This document shows positions 43,820 to 55,466 of a stretch of DNA of 64,000 nucleotides, piece by piece; position 1 is the stretch's first letter, and the number at the start of each line of letters is the position of its first letter. The position numbers were made by a program, and so were the translations under genes. The notes beneath the pieces are model-generated. The model worked only from the letters and a program-made list of their open reading frames with translations. It was not told the DNA's origin and did not search any database. This DNA comes from Flaccisagitta enflata (lineage: Eukaryota; Chaetognatha; Sagittoidea; Aphragmophora), in assembly GCA_965153355.1 (NCBI GenBank), contig OZ231127.1, forward strand, positions 97,402,001 through 97,466,000, written 5' to 3'.

Positions 43820-44423
43820 TAAAAGAAGGTGCACTTTTAAATGGCTTATTTAGCCATAAAAATATAATGAAACTAATTAAAATCTTAGACCATTTTAAAG
43901 CCCTTTGAAAGTGCTTTTATTTAACGCCAATCTGGTATTTCTATCTTTTTTCATTTTGAAATGGCATTAGTTTAAGTAAAAATGTTGCCAATTTCAGTTT
44001 CGCAATCTTTATGAAAAAAATTTTGTTATCAAAATATTGCATCTCTTTACATGCAGAGCTCTAGCTTCTAAACCGTTTGAGATACAAACCCGGAGTTGGT
44101 CCAGAATGAAAGATTTTTTGAAAATCTTTTAAAATGAATTAACCAGGGGTGCATATCGTTCCATGATCTTTGATTATTTCCCCCCCCCCCCTGCCTTTGA
44201 CTTTCTTCCCCGCGTCGCATTACCAAATCTATGTTTTTCCTCCCCATAAACCACTAAAACTGGGTGTTTAAGGTTTAAATCGTGTTAAATTGTGCTTAAC
44301 TTATCATGTTTTACGATTTTTTACTGCCAAAAGTGATATTTTCCCAAATTTTTTTTTTCTTTTTTCCTCCTTCCTTTTCCTTCCCTTTCTCCAAACCCTT
44401 TTGATAACGGAACAATATACAGT

Positions 44424-45068
44424 AGCTTGTACCTAAATGACTAAAAGCAATAAAATCAGAATTCTACAAGTAGTTCTTGTTGTGGGGCTGTCTTGGGCTT
44501 CTAATGACACCAATTTTGGTCTGAAAAATTTGCATCTTGCTGGCCGCGCCTTACCTTGAATTTTCCTTCAGCCTATAGGAAACCAAAAATTTCAAAGTCC
44601 TTAAATCTCTGTTTTGACTGCAGATTTGAAATCTGCAGAAAAAACTGTTAATTGAAAGTGCTTTCCTTTTTTCAATATTCCTTTGGGATCATAGTCAAAA
44701 TTCAGCTTAAAGATATAAAAAAAAGGTAAGTTTGGCGATTTTACATATAAATAAAAGAGAAAGGTAAGTTTTGCAAACTTTGCCGCTTATTTTGAGCACC
44801 TTCTAGTTGGAATATTGAAAAAAGGAAAGCACTTTCAATTAACAGTTTTTTCTGCAGATTACAAATCCGCAGTCAAAACAGAGATTTTAGCACTTTGAAA
44901 TTTTTGGTTTCCCATAGGCTGAAGGAAAATTCAAGGTAAGGCGCGGACAGCAAGATGCAATTTTTTCAGACCAAAATTGATGTCATTGGAAGCACAAGAC
45001 AGCCCCACAATAAGAACTACTTGTAGAATTCTGATTTTATTGTTTATGGTCATTTTGGTACAAGCTAA
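44424..45068. mobile_element. Foldback element
   Basis: The arms 44424-44690 and 44815-45068 are complementary (TAGCTTGTACC..., GAATTCTACAAGTAGTTCTT and inverse) around a loop with AAAGGTAAGTTT repeats. Confidence 0.8.
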
Positions 45069-45524
45069 TATACAGGCCTGGAAAAAACTGAAAAATTTAA
45101 AAAAATTATAAAAGTTAAAAGTATTTCTTTGATCTGTTTTATTCATTAATAAAGGGGTGCGTCTTTTTTTTTATTCGCGTGGTGATTGTAAGGAATAATT
45201 TGGCTCTGTTTGGTCCTTGCTTTATCTGTTCTAACACTAAGAGTTTTGAGTGCTGTCAAAATAATTGTTGAAATTTTACTATCTGTCACGTCATTAGAAA
45301 ATAGTTTCAATGAATTTCGGCTTTCAATCAATAATACCAATTTGAGGTAGCGCATTTTCTTTGTGTTGTATTGTCGGGCAAAAGTTAGAGTAAGGATACC
45401 GTAACAAACTAAAGGTACAGTAAATCAAGAAATTACTCTTTTTTACATATTCAGTGTAAGATTTTGGTGCCATGACCTTATGTAAATTGCATTCATCTCT
45501 CTTTCTCTCTCTTTCTTTCTTTTT

Positions 45525-45528
<4 letters not shown>

Positions 45529-45609
<81 letters not shown>
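45529..45609. repeat. (CT)n microsatellite
   Basis: A CT array that abuts a Helentron-like element on its right. Confidence 0.97.
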
Positions 45610-45611
<2 letters not shown>

Positions 45612-45750
45612 TCCATTTAAAACAAGGCCGGATGCACGGCTACCGAGGTCGCGTGTGGGTGGACAGGGGCATTAATAAAATGCTGAATAAATACTTGGGC
45701 AGAAGCAGTCGTGCAAGAACCGCCAACAAACTGATGGTAACAGACTGACT

Positions 45751-46820
45751 CAGGGCCGTGGAGAGGGGGGTCCACCCCCCTCTAAGAAGGGGGGCCCGGC
45801 ACTCAGGGGGGCCCGGGGGGCCCCTGAGGTAAGAGAAAAAAAAAGAAAAGAGAGAAAAAAAAAGAAGGAGAAAAATGAAAAATAAAAGAAAGAGAAAAAA
45901 GAAGGGGAAAGGTAAAAAGAATTGAGTGAAAGGTAAAAAGAATTGAGTGATTATGATCCAATATAGATTAAATCATGCTTGGACCTTGTTGGACTTTACA
46001 AGTTAAGTGAGAGCCTATTTAGATCAAATAAGATATGCTTGTAGATGTACCATATTTTTTCCAATTATCGCCCCCCCTCCAATTAACGCCCCCCCCTCTT
46101 TCTGTTCCCAAGAACAATGATTTGAGGGAAGATAAAGAAGTAAATAATCATTGAAAGAAAAATGATTTTGCTTATTTCAGTGTCTATTATCAGGGATTGA
46201 TTAGAAACCAAGCAAAAAATATCGCTCTGATACATTTGATATCACATTTCTGATATTCTAAATAACATTCATTGTAAAAAAACATAGGAAAAAAAAATGT
46301 TCATGAATCAAAAGGGGCGCTAATTGGAGGGTGAAATAACAATATTTTTTTCCAATTTCAAAAGCGCCCGGGGCGCTAATTAGAAAAAATACGGTAATCT
46401 CTAATACCAACCTTTTCAAATTTGAGCTTTTGCAAAGTTGACATTTAATTTCAAATGACATTCTTTAGATCTATTGACAGTATTTCAAAATGTTCTTTAT
46501 TTTCAAAAGTTTTTGCTATTCAGTGCTCAAACTTCTTCCACCAAAATAAAAAATCTGGCATTTGATGTTTCATTGATTTCTTTTTGTTTCAAGAAAAAAA
46601 AACAATAAAAACAGAACAAAAAAAAAATTTCCGCAAACACCAATGCCAGGTTGTAAACCCTGGAGGCAAAAGTTTGAGCACTTTTCGAAGTGAAGTATTG
46701 ATGACAAAAAATGGATAATTTAGAAAATGATGGGGGGGGGGAGGGGGGGCACAGAGGGGGGAAGTGGGGCCCAGATATATGGGCAAGAGGGGGGGCCCGC
46801 CATTTCTCTCCACGGCCCTG
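45751..46820. mobile_element. Non-autonomous hAT element with perfect 8-bp target duplication
   Basis: CAGGGCCGTGGAGAG and its exact inverse (15 bp) are flanked by GACTGACT at 45743-45750 and 46821-46828. The edges are G-rich. No transposase frame; frames such as 46527-46850 are low-complexity. Confidence 0.92.
46050..46394. mobile_element. MITE nested inside the hAT
   Basis: CC(A/G)TATTTTTTC(C/T)AATTA ends with TA on both sides (46048-46049, 46395-46396) and subterminal GCGCCCC. It resembles pogo/Tc1-type MITEs. Confidence 0.75.
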
Positions 46821-46943
46821 GACTGACTTACGGATGGATGGACCAACCAAAATGGCGAATTATCATTAGCACGTACGCGATCTGAAATATATTTGAATTT
46901 GTTCTGAATTTGTTTTTATGCCGAATAACAGTAAATATCTCTA

Positions 46944-47469
46944 GACTTGGAAATATTGGGGAATTCATTACAGGAAGATAAATATACTCAAGAGATTATA
47001 TTTGGAATGTAGATTAATAAAAGGATGCTATATTGCTCATAGATGTTGGTTGCGATGGAAACACATTTCCATGTATTCAATATTTAGAGAAATTTTTTGA
47101 GGAAACATTGTTTAAAATGAAATTTGCAACATCTTTCCCTCAATATATTCTGTAAGAATATTGCTTGTTAAGCCGTTGCTAAGGAGCGTAATTATGTGTG
47201 ACAGCCCTGTGATGCTCCTTAGCATCCGTCAAATGAGCGATATTTTTACAGGGCATACGGTGGGAAAATTATAGCAAATTTTATTTTAAGCAATGTTCCC
47301 TAAAAAATTTCTCATAATATTGATATTTCAGTGTGAATACCTAAAAATGTGTTTCCATGACAACTAAACCAATGGGCAACAAAGCATCTTTTTATCAATC
47401 AATATTCCAAATATCAGCCTCTTAAGTTTATTCATCAATCTGTAATGAATTCCCCCATATTTCCAAGTC
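46944..47469. mobile_element. Palindromic MITE related in its core to 9980-10567
   Basis: GACTTGGAAATATTGGGG... and its inverse, flanked by TA (46942-46943, 47470-47471). The core words CTGTAAGAATATTGCTTGTT and GTTGCTAAGGAGC match the core of the element at 9980, but the terminal sequences differ. Confidence 0.85.
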
Positions 47470-47849
47470 TAGACGACATCTACTGTACCTCCTGTCTGTA
47501 CCATTGTCATGGGTAAACGAGCGTCATATTGACATTATATTGCTGCGCACCGTAATTCCAATTGCCGGTAAGAAAAAACAAACGAAGCGGGGTTTCATAT
47601 TATCATGTAACAGTATGATAGGAGCAAATACAACCTAGACTAAACGATAGATTATAAACATTTCAATTTTATTTGTTTTATAAATAATTTAGGATTATTA
47701 TTAATTAAAAGTTTTTTTCCGTATTTGCTTTTCTCTAATTTTAACTTCTGGCTTGACTTCATAAGGACTTTGTGTTAATGTTCCAACCCATTTCATTAGA
47801 TTAGGCAAACAATTTTAAATAGTTATTATTAAAATCACTTTAATTGGAC

Positions 47850-47935
47850 TACAGTGGAACCTCGCAATAACGAATCTCAAGGGACTAACTGGTTTTTTTT
47901 TCCGGTTGTGCCAAATTCCGGCGTTGCCCTTTTAA
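47850..47935. mobile_element. Pogo/Tc1-type terminal repeat fragment
   Basis: TACAGTGGAACCTCGCAATA with AACGAATCTCAAGGGACTAA is a solitary MITE end, similar to 7615. Confidence 0.5.
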
Positions 47936-48006
47936 CTATTCTTGATCGTAAATGAGCAAAGAATAACTGAAGAACTAATACAGGAAGACAGACTACATCT
48001 TATTAC

Positions 48007-48420
48007 AACAAGGCTGAATACACAGCTACCTAAATCGCGTGCGGGTGGGCAGGAGCCGTATTTCAGGTCACTGGACCATTTGAGCAGGAGCAAGCGACCG
48101 TCGGGCTGCTCAGGTCATGCGGATTTGCCAAACTTTTCGATACAGGGGGATCCGGTTCTAACAGATGTTTTTTACAAAGAAATAAAAGAAAGCAGGGACC
48201 AATGAAGTCCTTCATCTTTTTAGGTGCGCCATAGCACTTCTATAAGAGGCTCTATCTGTTGGTTGATTGGTCCGTCGGTCGGTCGGTAACGCTTGATTTG
48301 AATCTTGAAAAGAAGCAAAAACCACTGGAAATGATTCAGAGTCATGCTAGGATGATTTTTAGATGCGCCATAGCACCTCTATAAGAGGCTCCGTCCGTCC
48401 ATCTGTCGGTCACGCTCTAA
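48007..48420. mobile_element. Helentron-like remnant and two GTGCGCCATAGCACC sibling ends
   Basis: ACAAGGCTGAATACACAGCT with ATCGCGTGCGGGTGGGCAGG starts at about 48007. TTTAGGTGCGCCATAGCAC-type ends with (GTCGGTCGGTC) follow at 48217 and 48359. Confidence 0.5.
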
Positions 48421-48524
48421 TAAAAAATCGCTAAAAATGGTTGAAATCAATGGAAAACTCATTTCGTTCATCATTGATGAGACTCATCATTTCATTCACT
48501 AAAATAATCAGCTACGGTTAGGTC

Positions 48525-48725
48525 TGATGATAGGTCGGATAGGTCTGGGGATAGGTCGGATAGAGCTGGGGATAGGTCTGATAGAGCTGGGGATAGGTCT
48601 GATGGAGCTTGTAATAGGTCTGATAGAGCTCGGGATAGATCTAGAGCTCGGGATAGGTCTGATAGAGCTCGGGATAGGCCTGATAGAGCTCGGGATAGGT
48701 CTTATAGAGCTAGGGATAGATCTAA
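48525..48725. repeat. (GGGATAGGTCTGATAGAGCT)n minisatellite
   Basis: About ten 20-bp units. Confidence 0.92.
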
Positions 48726-48809
48726 GAATTGAAAACGCCCGGCGCACCGTCTTGGCCCGTGTATCTGGCCTTGTTACTTTGCAAATAACTTTATCATTTT
48801 TCCCAACCG

Positions 48810-48915
48810 CTTCTTCTTCTTCTTCTTCTTCTTCTTCTTCTTCTTCTTCTTCTTCTTCTTCTTCTCCTTCTTCTTCTTCTTCTTCTTCTCTTTCTTGTTC
48901 TTCTGCTTCTTCTTC
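48810..48915. repeat. (TTC)n trinucleotide array
   Basis: A TTC array with few interruptions. Confidence 0.95.
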
Positions 48916-49138
48916 TTTTTCTCTGCTTTGGTTTCCTACGTCTTTCGTAATCGGAACATGATTTTCGAACGAATGTGAAATTCGACGTAACGCAGAGCGC
49001 TCGACGGATCAGAGCTTGGGTAGCTTTGGAAGTATTGCAGCTACTGACTTTTGAAACATAGACCATTGCATTGCTACCATGACCGGCTTATGTTCAAAAA
49101 ATGACGAGCGAGAGCGGTCGCTAACACCACTAACACCA

Positions 49139-49257
49139 GGTCACCTCGGTCGCTATCTATCTTATCATCGGTTCTCCCACACCGCACCATCAGGTTATCG
49201 AACGTCGGGAAACCAATGCAGTGTAATAATCCGCGCGCTGCCGCCTTTTGAACAGAA
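49139..49257 (-). CDS. Weak candidate host exon
   Basis: On the minus strand acceptor TTTACTCAG precedes a 119-bp open segment reading SVQKAAARGLLHCIGFPTFD and NLMVRCGRTDDKIDSDR, and a CGAG/GTGACC donor. GC content is above the surroundings. No partner exon was found. Confidence 0.3.
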
Positions 49258-49499
49258 TCTGAGTAAATTGTGTTTCCAATCGAGTCATCAATCACTTTTT
49301 TTATAAGCAATTTATCGGAATAATTCTTTTTACAATGGACTCATGACGAAAATGTCCATCAGCTGACATGGTATTCCGATCAGTCTTTAGTCAAACAATG
49401 TTAGACCGCGCCACGATACGTAGATGGGAGTCTTTTTTTCAGTTTATGTTCTTATGTGTGTGCATCTCATGATATCTGGTTGACTGCCTATCTGTTTTC

Positions 49500-49638
49500 A
49501 GTCGCGGACACGCGACTCTACACCATGCCATGTCGGTTGGACCGTCCGTCGATCCGTCGGTCCGTCGGTCTGTCACATTTATGAATTCCTAGCTCCTGCC
49601 CAACCGTCCGCGACTAGATTGCCGTGTATCTGGCCTTG
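49500..49638 (-). mobile_element. Helentron-like element, minimal complete copy
   Basis: AGTCGCGGACACGCGACTC, (GTCY)n, GCTCCTGCCCAACCGTCCGC and GCCGTGTATCTGGCCTTG. The 139-bp copy shows the family without minisatellite core. Confidence 0.75.
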
Positions 49639-49682
49639 TTGTTATTCAATCTGTGTTGGGGTGTGTGTGTGTGTGTGTGTGT

Positions 49683-49709
49683 GTCTCTCTCTCTCTCTCT
49701 CTCTCTCTC
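49683..49709. repeat. (GT)n/(CT)n microsatellite
   Basis: A GTGTGT tract (49660-49682) passes into CTCTCT. Confidence 0.95.
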
Positions 49710-49996
49710 CCTCTGTCTGTCTGTCAATTTGTGTAACATCTTAACTATTCTCTCCTGTTACATAGGTCTAGAAATTAGGATTAATAAAAATTTCAATCTT
49801 TGCAAAAATGAGAAAAGATTCAAAAATTGATACTGCCAAAACTAATAATTGTAGAGACTTCTGGTTGGCGCCATTTGAAAGAGAAAAAATTAGCTCTTTC
49901 TTAGCTATGAATATCAAAAAATGTATACTCCCAGCCCCCAAACTGCTCAACTTTCTATTATTGCTCCCCTATGTTTCAAAAAGTCGAATTACGTAA

Positions 49997-50855
49997 TTCT
50001 GCTTTTTTCAAATAAGAACAGTTTATAAGAACATCGGCCTCAGATTTTGTCAAGAAATAGGAGCACTTCAAGAGCATACTGAGCCTCAGATTTTTAAAAA
50101 ATCCTAAGAAATTTAGTTGAAATATTTTTTGAAAATTAGTATTGCAAGAATGATTTTGTAAATATTCAGTTTTTACAGAATATAATCGTAAATCCTTTCT
50201 AATTCAATTTACAAATATTTGATTTTTCTTCGATGATTACTTTAATAACAAAATACTAAAGTAATATAATTACTATGATAGGTGGAACAAAATCTCTCAC
50301 TAAACCCAAACTGAAAAAAATAAATGGAAGAGGGCCTTGTGAGCTTTCACTAATTAGTTTCTACTCACATCCATCCTAGTTTTCAATTTAGCACAACTAA
50401 CTTTTAAATATCTATTCTGAGTCTAACCAAAAACACTAATGCTTACCAAAATAGATAAGGGCTAATGATTGTTATTTGTGTTACCAAAATTTAACAAATC
50501 ATCGGAGGGCAATATTACACACACATACACACACACAAATATTCACTCATCCACTCTCTGACAAAGACAAAGAAGAAAAGAGACACAGAGAGGAAGAGAT
50601 TGATTAACAAAAACAGACAGGCATTCAACCAGATAGCATGAGATGCACATACAGAGGGACACGCTCTGAAAAAAAAAATCACTTCCTTTTACGATTTTTT
50701 ACCGGTTGGCGATAGCCGCCTTAATTGGTAATGAGAAAATTATTTTATTTAAAAAATAAGAATATCTTAAAAACATTTGAAACTCAGAATAGGTTAAAGA
50801 TAATTACGCTGAGCCTCACTTCAAAAATCCACGTTTTTTTGAAAAGAAAAGCGTG
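49997..50855. mobile_element. MITE, GCTTTTC family, with internal extra sequence
   Basis: Left TTCTGCTTTTTTCAAATAAG with CTTATAAGAACATCGGCC-like words; right GCTGAGCCTCACTTC...GAAAAGCGTG followed by TA. A CACACA-rich stretch (50515-50545) and unrelated DNA lie in the centre. Confidence 0.55.
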
Positions 50856-51169
50856 TATCTCGAAAATTCGAGGGAACCTTGATTTTAAATACCCGTTCCA
50901 TCAGGTCAAACTTATTTTGTGAATTTCCACCTAGACTACCCCCAAATTGTCAAAATTGAAGAAAAAATTGTTCAATTTTTTAGGGGGCGCAGGAGGGTGC
51001 AAAATGTAAGGGTGTTCTAGGTGGAAATTCAAAAATCGCCTCGGTGGCGCCAGTTGTATCCATCTAAGGTGTAAACCGCCATATCAAGTGAGAAGAATGC
51101 TTGAGCCACATATGCTCTAGGGGGTGATGCTAAAACTTTGGGTCCCTCTTCCGCTCTTATTAGGGTCCC

Positions 51170-51699
51170 GTCTGTAGATGAGAAACCTTGATTGATTGAT
51201 ACTTTGATAATGATTTTTAAAATCATAATTCATTACTTATTAAATATCAATCTTATAATTTTAGTCGCGTGCTACATGACTCTACGCCCCGCTTTGTTGG
51301 TTGGTCCATTGGTCTGTTGGTCCGTCTGTCATTCCGTCTGTCACACTTTACTTTTTTTGGGTTTTTGCGGTCTTTTATCTCACTGCTGCTGCCCAAATGA
51401 TTAAGTGATCTCAAATATGGCCCCTGCCGACCCGCACGCAACTGGGGTAGCCGTGTATCCGGCCTTGTTTTTCATATAATGAAAATATTTTTTTTGAAAA
51501 TTAGAATAATACAGAAATGTAATTATAATAATTATGATAATTATAATAAATTAGAATAATACAGAAATGTAATAATAGAGAAATTATCTGATTCAAAAAT
51601 AAGAACATGTTAAAAACGCTTGAGCCTCAAAATAGGGCAAAAAATAAAAACGCTGAGGCTCTTTTCAAAAATCCATGTTCTTATGAAGTGAAAAGCGTG
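51170..51699. mobile_element. MITE, GCTTTTC family, left-truncated and split by a Helentron-like element
   Basis: 51170-51262 and 51470-51699 align in order with 14730-15013 of the intact MITE. The Helentron-like copy at 51263-51467 lies between them. The right end GAAAAGCGTG is followed by TA. Confidence 0.75.
51263..51467 (-). mobile_element. Helentron-like element nested in a MITE
   Basis: AGTCGCGTGCTACATGACTC, (GTCY)n, CCCGCACGCAACTGGGGTAG and CCGTGTATCCGGCCTTG. The surrounding MITE shows insertion within a T-rich site. Confidence 0.8.
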
Positions 51700-51816
51700 T
51701 AACTGGAGAAATGTAAAATACAAATTGTTGCCAACATAGCTAATCAGTAGCCAAGATTATCTAAATAAAAATTATTCAGTATCTAGATAAGTAGCTAGTA
51801 TTTAAATCATTTTTTT

Positions 51817-51968
51817 AGTTGCTAATACGCAACTCTATAAAAGGCTTTGTCTGTCCGTTGGTCGGTTGGTTGGTTGGTCAGTCCGTGGACACGAGTCAAA
51901 AAGTGGGAAAACGCGTATATCCGCCCCTGCCCACCCGTCCGCAACTGGTGGCCGTGTATCCAGCCTTG
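51817..51968 (-). mobile_element. Helentron-like element, variant copy
   Basis: AGTTGCTAATACGCAACT replaces the usual hairpin. It is followed by GTCCGTTGGTCGGTTGG and GGCCGTGTATCCAGCCTTG. Confidence 0.65.
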
Positions 51969-51984
51969 TTAGTATCTAAAGTAC

Positions 51985-52225
51985 CTCAATTACATTCTAT
52001 ATTTTTTATAAGAATAGTTTTTTGGAGTGAGGCTCAGCTTTTTTATTTTTTTACCAATTGTCAGGCTCAAATATTCTTAACCTATTCTTATTTTTGTAGC
52101 ATTAAAGATTTTTTATCATAATTGTTAGCCATTAAAAATCAATGAAATTAATGTACTTTTTATTTTTTCACCAACTCTGAGGCTTATGTTCTTATAAACA
52201 GTATCCTTAGACAAAATACAGAGTG
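51985..52225. mobile_element. MITE, GCTTTTC family, diverged
   Basis: TTTTTTATAAGAATAG, GTGAGGCTCAGC and GAGGCTTATGTTCTTATAAA follow the family order. Confidence 0.5.
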
Positions 52226-52282
52226 TGCTTTCCAGATCTGGCTACTAAGTAGCTAACTTGGGGACACTGATAGTCACTGATA

Positions 52283-52622
<340 letters not shown>

Positions 52623-52644
52623 CACTGCTGAGCGCTCAAAACGA

Positions 52645-52725
52645 GATTCGAACGTTCGAAACATGCGAGTTTCGAACGTTCGAAACATGCAGATTTCGAA
52701 CGTACGAAACGTTCAGATTTGAGTG
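52645..52725. repeat. Tandem palindromes around TTCGAACGTTCGAA
   Basis: Three units TTCGAACGTTCGAAACATGC, each self-complementary in its core, with slight changes in the last. Confidence 0.85.
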
Positions 52726-52739
52726 CAGAGCGGCCAAGC

Positions 52740-53357
52740 GTGTTTGCTCGAGTGTCTGCTTGTCACTAAATTGATCTGCACAGGGAGCAGGTCGCATCCA
52801 TCTTAAAAATTAAAGGGCATTTTCCAGAAAAATGACATTTTGGTCCATTTTTCTTTATCAGTTAACTAGTTTAGTCCAAAAAACCTCTCAGCCAAAATTT
52901 CAGCCATTTGGGTCGTCGGGAAGTACCCTCCCCCTATGTAAATCGGCCATTTTGGGGGTGGTCAGGTGTCATGGGTCAAAAATCTCAATGTCTTAGATTT
53001 GGCTGAGATTTTTCCTGCAGAAAATACATGACTTAAGGGATATGTAGGTACTTTTATTTTTGAATTTCATTGATTTTTGGCCGCGCTATGAGGTTCCAAA
53101 GTTGGCATGCTAACAAAGAATGTACTACGGCGAAGGGTGACCCCGAGCCCAAAATGCTTAAAAAAACCCCCCAGGCCACCACCTTGCCACCTGTTTTGAA
53201 GGTCTCCACCTAATCCCAACAACCTAATGAGCATCTGGTAAAAAAATTAGGGCACATATCTGAACATATTAGGAGATATTCAAAAAAGAAATTACTTTTT
53301 CGAGGAAAAAAAACGCGATTTTCGCGATTTTCGCAATTTTCCGCGGTTTTTGCAACT
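52740..53357. other. No gene recognised
   Basis: Unique-looking AT-rich sequence leading into the 175-bp tandem repeat. Frames are short and frequently stopped. Confidence 0.4.
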
Positions 53358-53800
53358 TTAGAGGGGGCCTCAAGAGGTTTTTTCTCCCAGAAATGTGTTT
53401 CTCTAGTCTATGACCATCATTTTGAGCCATTATATGGCCCAATTGGCCATTTTGTGTAGTGTTTTTCATGGTATAATTGAGGGAATCCATTCTATGCCCA
53501 TTTTTGACTCATTAAGGGCACTTAAAGGGCCCTTAGAGGGGGCCCAAGAGGTTTTTTCTCCCAAAAATGTGTTTCTCTAGTCCATGACCATCATTTTGAG
53601 CCATTATATGACCCAATTGGTCATTTATTGTAGGGTTTTTCATGGTATAATTGAGGGAATCCGTTTTCTGCTCTTTTTTTACTCATTAAGGGCCCTTAAA
53701 GGGCCCTTAGAGGGGGCTCAAGAGGTTTTTTCTCCCATAAGTGTGTTTCTCTAATCCAAGACCATCATTTTGAGCCATTATATGACCCAATTGGCCATTT
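53358..53800. repeat. 175-bp tandem repeat, 2.5 units
   Basis: Units start at 53358, 53533 and 53707 (TTAGAGGGGGCC...AAGAGGTTTTTTCTCCCA). The third is truncated after CCAATTGGCCATTTT. Confidence 0.92.
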
Positions 53801-53819
53801 TTGTAAATTGGATGATGAA

Positions 53820-54340
53820 TGTACTACGGGGTGCTCATAGTGATCTGTCGTTGGCGTTGGTGAAACTGAGTTGAAAAAAATCCTCGTAGCGTAATCATTG
53901 AAGAAATTTGGACTTGCAGAAAGTTGAGGAAGTAGTAAATTTCAAAATGTTCCCTAGAATAAACGCTACAACATAATCGAATGAAATTTTCAGGAGTGGT
54001 AGAGAACGACCATGAGAGGAAAATTAAGCTTCAACATTACAAGAAAAAAAACCTAATATCACCTTTTTAGTAATTTTAGTACTACTTCCACTACATTTAG
54101 TGTTTAGTATGAAGGATGATAAAGATGGCCAATGTCACAGCTTATAGTTTCTGTCAAGAGTCTAGGCTACCAAAAACCGTCTTTGCTTTTTCACTCTCTT
54201 TTTTAGTTTAGCCTAAAAACATTTAGAAAATTACATGTTTTTTACTTTTTCAAACTTAGTTTAGATTATGCAATGGGGGGTATCGGGTCCGTCAGGCACC
54301 ATTCAATAATTTGATTAAACCAGAAGTTTTGAGCACATGT
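53820..54340. other. No feature recognised
   Basis: AT-rich sequence without coding or repeat structure that I could resolve. Confidence 0.4.
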
Positions 54341-54344
54341 TACC

Positions 54345-55466
54345 CTTAAGAGTTTAGTCATTCTTAGTCATTCTGAGTCACTAGAAGTCATTCTGAGTCA
54401 CTAGAAGTCATTCTGAGTCACTAGAAGTCATTCTGAGTCACTAGAAGTCAGTCCGAGTCTGTAAGGTTTAGCATTTTTTCGCCGTTTTATGTCTTTTCAA
54501 GTCATTTTAAGTCATTCTAAGTCAATTTAGGTCATTTTTTGTTGTGATTGCAGTTTTTGTCATTTTTTGTCATTTTACATCATTTTAAGTCATTTTAAAT
54601 CATTTTAAGTCATTTTTTGTCATTTTAAGTCATTCTTTGTCATTCTGAGTCACTATAAGTCATTCTGAGTCACTATAAGTCATTCCATTTTACATGATTT
54701 TAAGTCTGGTTTAGATCTGATTTAAGTTTGGTTAAGGTCTGGTTTAAGTTTGGTTAAGATCTAGTTTAATTCTGGTTTAAGTCTGGTTTAAGTCTGGTTT
54801 AAGTCTGGTTTAAGTCTGGTTTAAGTCTGGTTTTAGTCTGGTTTAAGTCTGGTTTAAGTCTGATTTGAGTCTAGTTTGAGTCTAGTTTGAGTCTAGTTTG
54901 AGTCTGGCTTAAGTCTGGCTTGAGTCTGGCTTTGAGTCTGGCTTGAGTCTGGCTTGAGTCTGGTTTGAGTCTGGTTTGAGTCTGGTTTGAGTCTGGTTTT
55001 TTGAGTCTGGTTTTTTGAGTCTGGTTTTTTGAGTCTGGTTTTTTGAGTCTGGTTTTTTGAGTCTGGTTTTTTGAGTCTGGTTTTTTGAGTCTGGTTTTTT
55101 GAGTCTGGTTTTTTGAGTCTGGTTTTTTGAGTCTGGTTTTTTGAGTCTGGTTTTTTGAGTCTGGTTTTTTGAGTCTGGTTTTTTGAGTCTGGTTTTTTGA
55201 GTCTGGTTTTTTGAGTCTGGTTTTTTGAGTCTGGTTTTTTGAGTCTGGTTTTTTGAGTCTGGTTTTCTGAGTCTGGTTTTTTGAGTCTGGTTTTTTGAGT
55301 CTGGTTTGTGTCTGGTTTGAGTCTGGTTTAAGTCTGGTTTAAGTCTGGTTTAAGTGTGGTTTAAGTCTGGTTTAAGTCTGGATTAAGTCAATAAAGTGAT
55401 ACAATAAGGAGTCAGGTCAATTCAGTTACCATCGTCTCGCACGCGACTTAAAGGTGTTGGCCTTGT
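54345..55466 (-). mobile_element. Helentron-like element, expanded copy lacking the hairpin end
   Basis: The right end GCACGCGACTTAAAGGTGTT GGCCTTG matches 3482-3510. The core has GTCATTCTGAGTCACTAGAA (20 bp), GTCATTTTAA, GGTTTAAGTCT (11 bp) and GTCTGGTTTTTTGA (14 bp, about 20 units at 54996-55305) arrays. Confidence 0.6.

Larger units (their letters stand above)
41539..45182. mobile_element. MITE of the 37664 family, interrupted twice
   Basis: The left end CCACGCGAATA (41539-41549) and the inverse right end (45172-45182, TATTCGCGTGG) are the terminal repeats. The segment from 43821 (AAAGAAGGTGCACTTTTAAA) continues the left end after a 2.27 kb insertion. A second insertion sits in the middle (about 44155-45075). 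The order of events is inferred from the split terminal repeat. Confidence 0.7.
45621..46850 (+). mobile_element. Helentron-like element split by a hAT
   Basis: It starts AACAAGGCCGGATGCACGGC and resumes after the hAT with TTACGGATGGATGGACCAAC. The hairpin end is decayed. Confidence 0.55.
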
